A DNA stretch of 64,000 nt from Terrabacter sp040702505 (GCF_040702505.1 NZ_JBFBLC010000003.1:124001-188000); one strand, 5' to 3'; positions 8,470 through 18,070 are shown, numbered from the stretch's first letter. Program-made: numbers and translations. Notes: generated by a model not told the origin, from the sequence alone.

Positions 8470-8904
8470 TCACTCGCCGAAGCCGGGGTCGAGCTCCTCG
8501 GGAGATACGCCCAGCAGACCGGCGACCTGCTCGGTGACGATGTCGGCGACGAGGGCCGCGACGTCACGACGGTCGGTGACCCGCGTCTCGACGGGCCGCC
8601 TGTAGACGACGATGCGCGCCGGACGTGCGCCGGTCGCCGGGTAGAGCCGGCCCAGCGGCACCTCACGGTGGTCCCACGGCGCGGGGCCGCGCGGCACGTC
8701 CTCGACCGCGAACTCGACGGCCGGGAAGGCCCGACCGCACGTGGCCTCCAACCGCGCCGCGGCGTCGAGGACGAAGTCGTCGAACTCGTCCCGGCGCGAG
8801 GCCATCGCCGGCACCGGCGGCCACGCCAGCGGCCCGCGCCGTCCACGACCGTGTCGGTCGCGCCGTCGGTGACGGCCCGTGGTGCGGGGCTGGGCAGTGT
8901 CCAC
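8470..8904 (-). CDS. Metallopeptidase-family protein lacking the HExxH motif
   Basis: 144 aa, in the position of Rv3259 of M. tuberculosis. The order DEFDDFVLDAAARLE, then AVEFAVEDVP and RIVVYRRPVETR, resembles the actinobacterial zincin-like family. Where true zincins of this fold have HExxH, the sequence reads IVTEQVAGLLGVSPEELDP, with no histidine. A zinc-protease function is therefore unlikely, and the role is unknown. The first 33 residues are Arg-rich. GTG 8904 is supported by a TAGAGT box ending 6 nt upstream (8916-8911); ATG near 8805 is a shorter alternative. It is divergent from the DUF3499 gene. Confidence 0.65.
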   Translation of the reverse strand: MDTAQPRTTGRHRRRDRHGRGRRGPLAWPPVPAMASRRDEFDDFVLDAAARLEATCGRAFPAVEFAVEDVPRGPAPWDHREVPLGRLYPATGARPARIVVYRRPVETRVTDRRDVAALVADIVTEQVAGLLGVSPEELDPGFGE

Positions 8905-8910
8905 GGCTCC

Positions 8911-8916
8911 ACTCTA
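8911..8916 (-). promoter_or_regulatory. -10 box, leaderless start of the metallopeptidase-like gene
   Basis: TAGAGT on the minus strand, then 6 nt, then GTG 8904. This fixes the start of the minus-strand gene. Confidence 0.5.
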
Positions 8917-9038
8917 GATCGGCGCCGACGACGCCCGGCTCCGACGCTCCGCGTCGGGCGCCCGCCCGACGGGACGGCATACGGCCCTCGATCGTGCTGG
9001 GGACGGCGTGGTGTTTCGTCCTCCCCGGGAGGTCGGGC

Positions 9039-9044
9039 TAGAGT
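9039..9044 (+). promoter_or_regulatory. -10 box, leaderless start of the DUF3499 gene
   Basis: TAGAGT ends 8 nt before GTG 9053 and decides for this start over the in-frame GTG at 9008. Confidence 0.5.
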
Positions 9045-9052
9045 CCCCGATC

Positions 9053-9448
9053 GTGGGTCTGACACGTGGTTGCTCGAAGACGGGATGCGCCCGTCCTGCC
9101 GTCGCAACCCTGACCTACGCGTACGCCGACCGCGCGGTCGTCGTGGGCCCGCTGGCGACGTACGCCGAGCCGCACACCTACGACCTGTGCCTCGAGCACG
9201 CCGAGCGCATGACCGCGCCGCGCGGCTGGGAGGTCGTGCGCGTGGGTGGGGAGTTCCCGGAGCCGACGCTCGCGACCGACGACCTGCTGGCCCTCGCCGA
9301 CGCCGTCAGGGAGGCCGGCCGGCCGCGCCAGGCACGTCCGACCGAGGCGCGCCCGTCGTCGTCGCGGGGGCAGGCGAACGTCGAGGCCGAGTCCGGTGCG
9401 GTCGAGTCGGGCCGTCGCGGTCACCTGCGGATCCTCAAGGACTCCTGA
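9053..9448 (+). CDS. DUF3499-family protein
   Basis: 131 aa, corresponding to Rv3258c by sequence style and position. The conserved part is the first 70 residues: GCSKTGCARPAVATLTY, then PHTYDLCLEHAERMTAPRGWEVVR. Three Cys and a His (C-x4-C, then C-x2-H) could form a small zinc site, which is my inference. The rest is a variable Arg/Ser-rich tail ending in LRILKDS. The function of the family is not known to me. It sits directly upstream of manB, which has its own -10 box, so the two need not be one operon. Confidence 0.75.
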   Translation: MGLTRGCSKTGCARPAVATLTYAYADRAVVVGPLATYAEPHTYDLCLEHAERMTAPRGWEVVRVGGEFPEPTLATDDLLALADAVREAGRPRQARPTEARPSSSRGQANVEAESGAVESGRRGHLRILKDS

Positions 9449-9452
9449 GCAC

Positions 9453-9458
9453 TAGTCT
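9453..9458 (+). promoter_or_regulatory. -10 box, leaderless start of manB
   Basis: TAGTCT ends 7 nt before GTG 9466. Confidence 0.5.
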
Positions 9459-9465
9459 GTTCGGC

Positions 9466-10977
9466 GTGCCGCACCTCGCAGACTTCGTCAAGGCCTACGA
9501 CGTACGTGGGATCGTGCCCGACCAGCTCTCCCCGGAGGTGGCCGAGGCGATCGGCGCCGCGTTCGCCGAGGTCGTGGCCGTGCCCGACGGCGCACCCGGG
9601 ATCGTCATCGGACACGACATGCGCCCGAGCTCCCCGGAGCTGTCCGCCGCCTTCGCCGCCGGTGTGACCTCCCGCGGGGTCGACGTGACCCTCATCGGGC
9701 TGTGCTCGACCGACGGGCTCTACTACGCCAGCGGCGCGCTCGACCTTCCCGGCGCCATGTTCACCGCCAGCCACAACCCGGCCCGCTACAACGGCATCAA
9801 GCTGTGCCGCTCGGCCGCCCGGCCGGTCGGGCAGGACTCGGGACTCGCCGAGATCCGCGACCTCGCCCAGTGGATGATCGGCGGCGGAAGCGGGCTGGCG
9901 CGCCCGGCGGGCGGCCCCGGCTCCGTCACGACCCGCGACCTCCTCGGCGACTACGCGGCCTTCCTGCGCGGGCTCGTCGACCTCTCCGGCTCGCGGCCGC
10001 TCAAGGTCGTCGTCGACGCGGGCAACGGCATGGGCGGCCACACCGTCCCGGCGGTGCTCGGCACGGGCGCGGGCCTGCCCGCCCTGCCGCTCGAGATCGT
10101 CCCGCTCTACTTCGAGCTCGACGGCACGTTCCCCAACCACGAGGCCAACCCGCTCGACCCCGCGAACCTCGTCGACCTTCAGGCTGCCGTGCGCGAGCAC
10201 GGCGCCGACCTGGGCCTCGCCTTCGACGGCGACGCCGACCGTTGCTTCGTCGTCGACGCCGACGGCGAGCCCGTGTCACCGAGCGCCGTCACGGGGCTGG
10301 TCGCGGTCCGCGAGATCGCGCGGGCGCGGGCCGCCGGGGACGCCGAGGTGGCCGTCGTGCACAACGTCATCTCGAGTGCTGCCGTCGCCGAGGTCGTCGC
10401 GGAGCAGGGGGCCCGGCCGGTGCGCACGCGCGTGGGCCACTCCTTCATCAAGGCCGAGATGGCCCGCGCCGGAGCGGTCTTCGGCGGCGAGCACTCCGCC
10501 CACTACTACTTCCGTGACTTCTGGTTCGCCGACACCGGCATGCTCGCCGCGATGCACGTGCTGGCGGCGCTCGGCGAGCAGGAGCGTCCACTCTCGCAGC
10601 TCTGTGCCGAGTACGAGCGCTACGTGGCGTCCGGCGAGATCAACTCGACGGTCGACGACCAGGCCGCCGTCGTGGAGCAGGTGCGCGCCTGGGCGCAGGT
10701 CCGGGGCGCGCGTACCGACGAGCTCGACGGTCTTACGGTCAGCTGCCCCGAGGACCACCAGCCGTCGTGGTGGTTCAACGTCCGCGCCTCCAACACCGAG
10801 CCGCTGCTGCGACTCAACGTCGAGGCGGCCGACCGTGAGACGATGCAGCACGTGCGCGACGAGCTGCTCGCCCTGATCCGGTCGGCACCCGACGCCGCGC
10901 AGGACGACCCGTCCACCAGAACCGGCGACGCCCCGTCGCAGGCCCAGCCCGACCCCGCCGCAGGAGATGCTTCGTGA
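9466..10977 (+). CDS. manB: Phosphomannomutase / phosphoglucomutase
   Basis: 503 aa, alpha-D-phosphohexomutase superfamily. It interconverts mannose-6-P and mannose-1-P (possibly also the glucose phosphates), feeding GDP-mannose for mannolipids and glycans. The catalytic phosphoserine loop TASHNPARYNG is near residue 99, the metal loop FDGDADRCF near residue 253, the sugar loop GGEHSAHYYF near 343, and the C-terminal phosphate loop RASNTEPLLRLNVE near 442. The start is GTG 9466, just after a -10 box; much longer in-frame upstream sequence exists but lacks family similarity. The C-terminal 35 residues are an acidic/Ala/Pro extension. The stop overlaps the Trm112-like start by 4 nt. Order matches mycobacterial Rv3258c-pmmA. 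Confidence 0.93.
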   Translation: MPHLADFVKAYDVRGIVPDQLSPEVAEAIGAAFAEVVAVPDGAPGIVIGHDMRPSSPELSAAFAAGVTSRGVDVTLIGLCSTDGLYYASGALDLPGAMFTASHNPARYNGIKLCRSAARPVGQDSGLAEIRDLAQWMIGGGSGLARPAGGPGSVTTRDLLGDYAAFLRGLVDLSGSRPLKVVVDAGNGMGGHTVPAVLGTGAGLPALPLEIVPLYFELDGTFPNHEANPLDPANLVDLQAAVREHGADLGLAFDGDADRCFVVDADGEPVSPSAVTGLVAVREIARARAAGDAEVAVVHNVISSAAVAEVVAEQGARPVRTRVGHSFIKAEMARAGAVFGGEHSAHYYFRDFWFADTGMLAAMHVLAALGEQERPLSQLCAEYERYVASGEINSTVDDQAAVVEQVRAWAQVRGARTDELDGLTVSCPEDHQPSWWFNVRASNTEPLLRLNVEAADRETMQHVRDELLALIRSAPDAAQDDPSTRTGDAPSQAQPDPAAGDAS

Positions 10978-11180
10978 GCCAGAGCCAGCAGACCATCGAG
11001 CCGTGGCTGCGCGGCATCCTCCGCTGCCCGCAGTGCAAGGGCGAGCTCACCGACGCCGTCCACGGCGCCGGTGACACCGAGGTCGCCGAGCTGCGCTGCG
11101 ACACCTGCCGTCTGGCGTATCCCGTCGAGGACGGCGTCCCCGTCCTGCTCGTCGAGCTCGCCCGCAGCACCGACAGCTGA
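10974..11180 (+). CDS. Trm112-family zinc-ribbon protein
   Basis: 68 aa. LRGILRCPQCKGELTD near residues 12-27 and ELRCDTCRLAYPVEDGVPVLL near 41-61 form the two-CxxC zinc ribbon of the Trm112/YcaR family. In eukaryotes Trm112 activates methyltransferases; bacterial members are small and mostly uncharacterised. GTGA overlap with manB and 5 nt to the SIS gene place it in a manB operon. Confidence 0.85.
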   Translation: MSQSQQTIEPWLRGILRCPQCKGELTDAVHGAGDTEVAELRCDTCRLAYPVEDGVPVLLVELARSTDS

Positions 11181-11185
11181 ACGCC

Positions 11186-12349
11186 GTGGGCGCCGTGTTC
11201 GACGAGGCGCGCCTCGACGACGAGGGCGCCCTGGTGGCCCTCGACTCCGGCGAGACCCTCCGGGCGCTCGCCGGCGCCGGCGCCCAGGTGCGCCGCACCA
11301 TCGCCGCTGCTGGGGAGGCCGGCCTCGACCGTCTCCGCGACGTCGGGCCGCGCGGGGTCGTCGTCGCCGCAGCGGGCGGGTCCGCCGCCGTGGCCGAGAT
11401 CTTCGAGGCCCTCTCGCGCGGAGCCTCCGCCCTTCCCGTCCAGAGCTGCTCTTCGGGGTCGCTCCCGGGCTGGGTCGGAGCCCTGGACGTCGTGCTGGCG
11501 GTCTCCCAGTCCGGCCGGGCGGCCGGGACACTTGCGCTGGCCGCCGAGGCGGCCCGCCGCGGCGCCTTCCTGGTGACGGTCGGTGCCGCCGACTCACCGC
11601 TGGCCGACGTGTGCGCCCGCGCCCACGGCGTGCACGTGCCGATCCCCGTCGAAGGGTCCTCCTCGCGCACCTCCGTGTGGGCCCAGGCCACGCCGGCGCT
11701 GCTGGCCGCGGACGCGATGGGACTGGCGTCCGTCAGCCTCGAGACGCTGGGCGCCCTCGCCGACGTGCTCGACCGCACCGCGTGGGAGGTCGGCCCTGCC
11801 TCCGAGTCCTTCGTCAACCCGGCGAAGCTGCTCGCCGCCGACCTCGCCGAGTCGACACCCATCGTGCTCGGTGAGGGGGCGTTCGGGGACGTCACGGCGC
11901 GCCGGGCCGCGGCCATGTTCGGGCGCACGGGCCGGGTCCCGGTCGCGCACGGCTGCCTGCCCGACGCCGCGAGCCAGATCGTGGCCTGCTTCGACGGTCC
12001 GCTCGCACCGGGGCAGTCCGGCGGCGGCGGTAGCGACGACATCTTCGCCGACCCGTTCCTCGACGGCCCCACGCGGCCACCGCTGCGCCTCGTCATGCTG
12101 CGCGACACCTCCCCGGGCGACGGGCACGCCCTCGCCGAGACGATCGTCTCCGTCGCGCAGGACGCGGGCGTACGCGTGTCGCTCGTCGACGCCGCCGCCC
12201 CCGAGCCGCTGCTCCGGCTCGCCCACCACGTGGCCGTCACGGACTTCGCCGCCACCTACGTCGCGCTCGGCTTCGGTTTCGACCCGGCCACCTCGCCGCA
12301 CGTGCGGCTGCTCCGGGGTGCGCGCGGCGCAGAGAACACCCCGGGCTGA
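11186..12349 (+). CDS. SIS-domain phosphosugar-binding protein, PGI/PMI-like
   Basis: 387 aa. VVVAAAGGSAAVAEIFEALS near residue 51 and VVLAVSQSGRAAGTLALAAEAARRGA near residue 102 are the two phosphosugar-binding loops of SIS domains. A second SIS-like half follows, with PIVLGEGAFGDVTARRAAAMF near residue 222. It corresponds to the Rv3256c position and resembles bifunctional phosphoglucose/phosphomannose isomerase-like proteins. In mycobacteria manA follows here, but in this window it does not, so this protein may supply the fructose-6-P/mannose-6-P step. That is inference; catalytic residues were not checked against a structure. GTG start, 5 nt after the Trm112-like stop. Confidence 0.7.
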   Translation: MGAVFDEARLDDEGALVALDSGETLRALAGAGAQVRRTIAAAGEAGLDRLRDVGPRGVVVAAAGGSAAVAEIFEALSRGASALPVQSCSSGSLPGWVGALDVVLAVSQSGRAAGTLALAAEAARRGAFLVTVGAADSPLADVCARAHGVHVPIPVEGSSSRTSVWAQATPALLAADAMGLASVSLETLGALADVLDRTAWEVGPASESFVNPAKLLAADLAESTPIVLGEGAFGDVTARRAAAMFGRTGRVPVAHGCLPDAASQIVACFDGPLAPGQSGGGGSDDIFADPFLDGPTRPPLRLVMLRDTSPGDGHALAETIVSVAQDAGVRVSLVDAAAPEPLLRLAHHVAVTDFAATYVALGFGFDPATSPHVRLLRGARGAENTPG

Positions 12350-12463
12350 GGAGGCGTCTGCGCCCGGCCAGCCGAGGGCGTACGCCCCGGGTCGGCAGGG
12401 CGGTGCACCGGCGTACGCGAGTCGTCACCTTTCGGGAGCCCCGCCGGCGTCCCCGCGCCCACG

Positions 12464-12469
12464 TAGGCT
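12464..12469 (+). promoter_or_regulatory. -10 box, leaderless start of mtr
   Basis: TAGGCT ends 6 nt before GTG 12476. The 126-nt gap before it carries palindromic GGGCGTACGCCC at about 12377-12388 but no gene. Confidence 0.5.
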
Positions 12470-12475
12470 GCCCCG

Positions 12476-13897
12476 GTGGAACCGCACTTCGACCTCGCGA
12501 TCATCGGCAGTGGCTCGGGCAACGCCCTCGTCACGCCCGACTTCGACGACAAGCGCGTCGCCGTCATCGAGGGCGGCACCTTCGGCGGCACGTGCCTCAA
12601 CGTCGGCTGCATCCCGACGAAGATGTTCGTCTACGCAGCGGACCTGGCCCGCGACGTGCGCGAGGCCCGCCGCTACGGGGTCGACGCCACCCTCGAGGGG
12701 GTGCGGTGGACCGACGTCCGCGACCGCATCTTCGGCCGCATCGACCCCATCTCCGAGGGCGGGAGGAAGTACCGCCAGGACGGGCCCAACACCACCGCCT
12801 ACCTCGGGCACGCCCGGTTCACCGGCGAGCGGCGGCTCGCCGTGGCGCTGCCCGACGGCCAGGAGGAGAGCCTGACAGCCGACCAGGTCGTCGTCGCGGC
12901 GGGCGCCCACCCGGTCGTGCCGGACGTCGTCACCGACTCCGGGGTGCCGTTCCACACCTCCGACACGATCATGCGCATCGACGAGCTCCCCGAGCGCATG
13001 GCCATCCTCGGTGGTGGCTTCATCGCGGCCGAGATGGCCCACGTCTTCGCCTCCTTCGGCGTGCACGTCACGGTGCTCGCGCGCGCCTCGCACCTGCTGC
13101 GCCACCTCGACACCGGGATCGCCGAGCGGTTCACCGACCTGGCGCGCGAGCAGTGGGACGTCCGCACCGGGACCAACGTCGTCGGCGTCGAGCGCGGTGC
13201 CGGGGGAGCGGGGGTGCGGCTGCGGCTCGACAGCGCCGCGGTGGTCGAGGCCGACCTGCTGCTGGTCGCCACGGGCCGCCGGGCCAACACCGCCCGTCTG
13301 GGCGTCGAGGCCGGTGGCCTGCGGCTGCTCGACGACGGGCGCATCGAGGTCGACGAGTACGGCCGCACCGCCGCGCCCGGCGTCTGGGCCCTCGGCGACG
13401 TCAGCGCTCCCTACCAGCTCAAGCACGTGGCGAACGCCGAGGCCAGGACCATCGCGCACAACCTCGTGCACCCCGACGACCTCCGACCGCTGCCCCACCG
13501 CCACGTGCCGTCGGGCGTCTTCAGCCACCCGCAGATCGCGACCGTCGGCCTGACCGAGGAGGAGTGCGTCGACCGCGGTCTCAGGCACTCCACCTACGTG
13601 CAGGCCTACGGCGACACGGCATACGGCTGGGCGATGGAGGACACGACGAGCGTGTGCAAGCTCATCGCCGACCCGTCCACCGGGCTGCTGCTCGGCGCCC
13701 ACCTCATGGGGCCGCAGGCCACGACTCTCATCCAGCCGCTGGTGCAGGGGATGGCGCTCGGCACCACCGTCCAGCAGCTGGCCCGGGGGCAGTACTGGAT
13801 CCACCCCGCCCTGTCGGAGGTCGTCGAGAACGCCCTGCTGGGACTGCGCCTCGACGCGCCGCCGGTCTCAGCGGACTCCCAGACGACCCTAGGATGA
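12476..13897 (+). CDS. mtr: Mycothione reductase (NADPH-dependent mycothiol disulfide reductase)
   Basis: 473 aa flavoprotein disulfide reductase. Residues 9-15 IIGSGSG bind FAD. The redox-active disulfide is C40 and C45 in GGTFGGTCLNVGCIPTKM. NADPH binds at AILGGGFIAAEMAHVF near residue 178, the second FAD motif is APGVWALGDVS near 303, and the C-terminal HPALSEVVENALLGL carries the catalytic His-Glu pair contributed to the partner subunit. Short dihydrolipoamide-like proteins lacking GGVCLN-type signatures, next to actinobacterial housekeeping genes, are usually mycothione reductase, which keeps mycothiol reduced. Dihydrolipoyl dehydrogenase is the alternative. A motif copy at 13617 uses codon GCA. 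Confidence 0.88.
   Translation: MEPHFDLAIIGSGSGNALVTPDFDDKRVAVIEGGTFGGTCLNVGCIPTKMFVYAADLARDVREARRYGVDATLEGVRWTDVRDRIFGRIDPISEGGRKYRQDGPNTTAYLGHARFTGERRLAVALPDGQEESLTADQVVVAAGAHPVVPDVVTDSGVPFHTSDTIMRIDELPERMAILGGGFIAAEMAHVFASFGVHVTVLARASHLLRHLDTGIAERFTDLAREQWDVRTGTNVVGVERGAGGAGVRLRLDSAAVVEADLLLVATGRRANTARLGVEAGGLRLLDDGRIEVDEYGRTAAPGVWALGDVSAPYQLKHVANAEARTIAHNLVHPDDLRPLPHRHVPSGVFSHPQIATVGLTEEECVDRGLRHSTYVQAYGDTAYGWAMEDTTSVCKLIADPSTGLLLGAHLMGPQATTLIQPLVQGMALGTTVQQLARGQYWIHPALSEVVENALLGLRLDAPPVSADSQTTLG
13890..13895 (+). promoter_or_regulatory. -10 box, leaderless start of the DUF808 gene
   Basis: TAGGAT ends 6 nt before ATG 13902 and overlaps the mtr stop region. Confidence 0.5.
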
Positions 13898-13901
13898 CGG
13901 C

Positions 13902-14843
13902 ATGGCAGGCGGACTCGTAGCCCTCCTCGACGACGTCGCGGCTCTCGTGAAGCTCGCCGCCGCGTCGGTGGACGACGTCGGGGCCGCCGCGGCCAAGGCC
14001 AGCGTCAAGGCGACCGGCGTCGTCGTCGACGACACGGCGGTCACGCCGCGCTACGTCGAGGGCCTGGCGCCCGAGCGCGAGCTGCCGATCATCCGGCGGA
14101 TCGCGGTGGGATCGCTGCGCAACAAGCTGCTCGTGATTCTGCCGGTCATCATGGTGCTGAGCCAGTTCCTGCCGTGGCTGCTCACCCCGATCCTCATGGT
14201 CGGCGGCACCTACCTCGCCTACGAGGGCGCGGAGAAGGTCTGGGAGGTCCTGTCGGGACACCGCGCCGAACAGGCTGCGGCCGGCCAGGTCGACGAGGAC
14301 GCCGTCGTGTCCGGCGCCGTGCGCACCGACTTCATCCTCTCGGCAGAGATCATGGTCATCGCGCTCAACGAGGTCGACACCGAGCCCTTCCTGACGCGCC
14401 TGATCGTCCTCGCCATCGTCGCCGTGCTCATCACGGCGCTCGTCTACGGCGTCGTCGGGCTCATCGTGAAGATGGACGACGTCGGGCTGGCCCTCGCCCA
14501 GCGCGAGTCGCGCACCTCGCAGCGCATCGGGCACGCCCTCGTCAAGGGGATGCCGCGGCTGCTCTCGGTGCTCTCGACGGTCGGGATCGCTGCCATGCTG
14601 TGGGTCGGCGGCCACATCCTGCTCGTCGGGGTGGACGAGCTCGGGTGGCACGGACCGTACTCGCTGGTGCATCACCTCGAGGACGCCGTGCACGGCGTGG
14701 CCGGTGTCGGCGGCCTGCTCGCCTGGATCGTCAACACCCTCGCCTCCGCCCTCGTCGGTCTCGTCGTCGGCGCGGTCGTCGTCGCCGTGCTGCACCTGAT
14801 CCCGCGCCGGGACAAGCACGACCAGGTCGCCGACGCGCACTGA
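13902..14843 (+). CDS. DUF808-family inner membrane protein (YedI-like)
   Basis: 313 aa. The family's N-terminal signature GGLVALLDDVAALVKLAAASVDDVG is followed by a conserved VKATGVVVDDTAVTPRYVEG segment. Several membrane helices follow: LLVILPVIMVLSQFLPWLL near residue 77, RLIVLAIVAVLITALVYGVVG near 167, MLWVGGHILLVGVDEL near 232 and WIVNTLASALVGLVVGAVVVAVL near 270. The function is unknown; E. coli YedI is the named relative. It is only 4 nt from the mtr stop but has its own -10 box. A 7-bp inverted repeat (14892-14898 with 14914-14920) lies downstream. Confidence 0.8.
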   Translation: MAGGLVALLDDVAALVKLAAASVDDVGAAAAKASVKATGVVVDDTAVTPRYVEGLAPERELPIIRRIAVGSLRNKLLVILPVIMVLSQFLPWLLTPILMVGGTYLAYEGAEKVWEVLSGHRAEQAAAGQVDEDAVVSGAVRTDFILSAEIMVIALNEVDTEPFLTRLIVLAIVAVLITALVYGVVGLIVKMDDVGLALAQRESRTSQRIGHALVKGMPRLLSVLSTVGIAAMLWVGGHILLVGVDELGWHGPYSLVHHLEDAVHGVAGVGGLLAWIVNTLASALVGLVVGAVVVAVLHLIPRRDKHDQVADAH

Positions 14844-14914
14844 TCCGGCCGGAGCCACCCGGGCGCCAGCGGCACCGGTTCGGCGGGGTCTCCGAACGTC
14901 AGGCTCGACACGGC

Positions 14915-14946
14915 GTTCGGGCGCGAACCGGGCCCGCGGCTAGAAT
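14915..14946 (+). promoter_or_regulatory. ahcY promoter with an overlapping inverted repeat
   Basis: A good -10 box TAGAAT is at 14941-14946. The -35 zone is occupied by GTTCG (14915-14919), 4 nt, CGAAC (14924-14928), a perfect inverted repeat that could be a repressor site. The transcript would carry a leader of about 85 nt before ATG 15038. GTTCG can also pair with CGAAC at 14893-14897 upstream. Confidence 0.5.
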
Positions 14947-15037
14947 GGCTGCCTGCCGGCGTGGGTGATGACCCGCCATGACAGCCCAGAGGGGCGCGCC
15001 GGGTCTGCACACCGACGATCAAAGGAAGCGATCACTC

Positions 15038-16474
<1,437 letters not shown>

Positions 16475-16508
16475 GCGAGCGGCCCTGAGGGCCTGAACTC
16501 ACCGCTTG

Positions 16509-16544
16509 CGTATGCCGCCCACCTCGTGAGGTGGGCGGCATACG
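16509..16544. terminator. Perfect 17-bp hairpin built on two facing octamer copies
   Basis: CGTATGCCGCCCACCTC (16509-16525) pairs perfectly with GAGGTGGGCGGCATACG (16528-16544), loop GT. It separates ahcY from the convergent membrane-protein gene, so it can terminate both. No T-run follows. The base of each arm is a copy of the dispersed octamer. Confidence 0.8.
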
Positions 16545-16576
16545 TGCGTCCGGGGCGGCCCTAAAACGGGGCAGGC

Positions 16577-18070
16577 TCAGCGGGGTGCGCGCAGCAGCAC
16601 GTACTGGGCGCCGCGCTGCTCGACGGTCCAGTGGACCTGCGCCGTGAGGGCCTCAACGACGGGCTGGTCCTTGCCGAGCAGCGCGTAGCTGCAGTGCGTC
16701 CTGGCGAGGTAGGACTGCCAGCCGGGGGCCGCGTGCTCGAAGTCGATGTGCTGCCGGACGTGACCGGTGGCGTAGACCTCGACCCGACCGTCGATGGTCG
16801 GCCGCACGTTCGGGTGACGCCAGATCAGCCAGCCGCCCACGCCGTAGTCGTTGCAGACGACGGTGCCGGCCGGCAGGGCCGAGAGGCGGGCGTCGAGGTC
16901 GCTCGCGCCCCACGTCGGCACCGCAGCCCGAGCCGGCAGGATCACTGCCGCGACGACCAGGCCGAGCGCGGTGAGCCCCACCGTCAGGACGGTCTCGCGC
17001 CGGGCCGCCGGCTCGCGCTCTGCCGGCAGCAGGGTCTGGATGGTGGCAGCGGCCACCGGGGCGATGACCGCGGCCCCGACCGCGACGGTGCGGGCGTAGA
17101 GCAGGGCCAGGCCGATCGCCAGGCCGACGAGCAGCACCTCGGTCCAGCGCACCGGCCGACGGGAACGGGCCCAGATGAGCACCACGGCCGCGGCGAGGAC
17201 CAGGAAGCCGAGGAAGCCGGGCTGGCGCACCGACGGCGGCATCCACTCCTCGATGAACTGCGTCGTCTCGTTGACCGCGAAGGGTGACAGCAGCAGGCTC
17301 GGCCCGGTCGGCGTGACGGCGGCGGCGGCGAGCGAGGCGAGCGGGACGGCAGCCAGCCGCAGCCACTGGCGTGGCCCGACCACCCGGTCGAGGGCGATGC
17401 CGACCACCGCCACGACGCCGATCGCGACCCCGAAGAACCACATGCCGTGCGAGCAGGCCCACAGCCACGTCGCCGGGACGAGCCACCACCGGGGCCGGCC
17501 GTCGCGGGAGGACCGCAGCCACGCCGCGGTGAAGGCCACGCAGAAGGCGAAGGAGACCAGCTGCGGCCGCAGCGACAGGCTCTGGCTCATCGCGACGCAC
17601 GTCACCGACGTGACGGCCGCCGCGGCCAGCAGGCAGGCCCGGGCCCGGGTGGCGCGCCAGAGCGTCAGCCCGATCGCGGCCACCCCGAGCGGGAGGAGCC
17701 AGGCCACGCCGGGCAGCCCGAGCACCTGCTGCACCGCGCTCATGAGCAGCTCGGGCAGCCACTCGTGCAGCCGCCACGGCTGCGTGGACATCGTGCTCCA
17801 CGGGTCGGGGCCGTTGAACGTCCACGTCCGGCGCAGGTAGTCGCCGGCCGCGACGTGCCAGAAGGTGTCGGGATCACCCACCGGACGAGTGCTCAGCAGC
17901 ACCGCGACGAGCAGCACGAGCCCGGGCAGCGCCTGCCTGACCCGGAGCGGCAAGGGCCCCCGGCGGGCCGGGGAGGCCGGGTCGGCGGAGGCCGTGCCGT
18001 AGCCGGCCTCATCCGGAAGACCGGCCTCTGGCTCGGCCGTCGCGGCAGCGCCCCTGATCTCGCTCGTCAC
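16577..18070 (-). CDS. GT-C-like polytopic membrane protein
   Basis: 497 aa. A disordered N-terminus of about 45 residues is followed by roughly ten membrane helices and a C-terminal soluble domain of about 110 residues. After the first helix comes GDPDTFWHVAAGDYLRRTW (D66, D68, H72), the acidic loop typical of GT-C transferases that use polyprenyl-phosphate sugars. The C-terminal domain contains CNDYGVGGWLIWRHPNVRPTIDGR, found in related uncharacterised membrane proteins. A lipid-linked sugar transferase is a reasonable guess, without a named substrate. A weak -10 (GATGAT, 18082-18077) ends 6 nt before GTG 18070, consistent with a leaderless mRNA. Confidence 0.6.
   Translation of the reverse strand: MTSEIRGAAATAEPEAGLPDEAGYGTASADPASPARRGPLPLRVRQALPGLVLLVAVLLSTRPVGDPDTFWHVAAGDYLRRTWTFNGPDPWSTMSTQPWRLHEWLPELLMSAVQQVLGLPGVAWLLPLGVAAIGLTLWRATRARACLLAAAAVTSVTCVAMSQSLSLRPQLVSFAFCVAFTAAWLRSSRDGRPRWWLVPATWLWACSHGMWFFGVAIGVVAVVGIALDRVVGPRQWLRLAAVPLASLAAAAVTPTGPSLLLSPFAVNETTQFIEEWMPPSVRQPGFLGFLVLAAAVVLIWARSRRPVRWTEVLLVGLAIGLALLYARTVAVGAAVIAPVAAATIQTLLPAEREPAARRETVLTVGLTALGLVVAAVILPARAAVPTWGASDLDARLSALPAGTVVCNDYGVGGWLIWRHPNVRPTIDGRVEVYATGHVRQHIDFEHAAPGWQSYLARTHCSYALLGKDQPVVEALTAQVHWTVEQRGAQYVLLRAPR

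Noticed and set aside
9008..9052. Upstream GTG start for the DUF3499 gene
   Set aside because: The -10 box lies inside this extension, and the conserved region starts after 9053.
14915..14928. SOS box (LexA site) upstream of ahcY
   Set aside because: The arms are in the order GTTCG-N4-CGAAC, the reverse of the actinobacterial CGAAC-N4-GTTCG box.
14947..15037. S-adenosylhomocysteine riboswitch upstream of ahcY
   Set aside because: The leader has an AGGGGCGCGCC stretch but not the conserved core or pseudoknot arrangement of SAH riboswitches.
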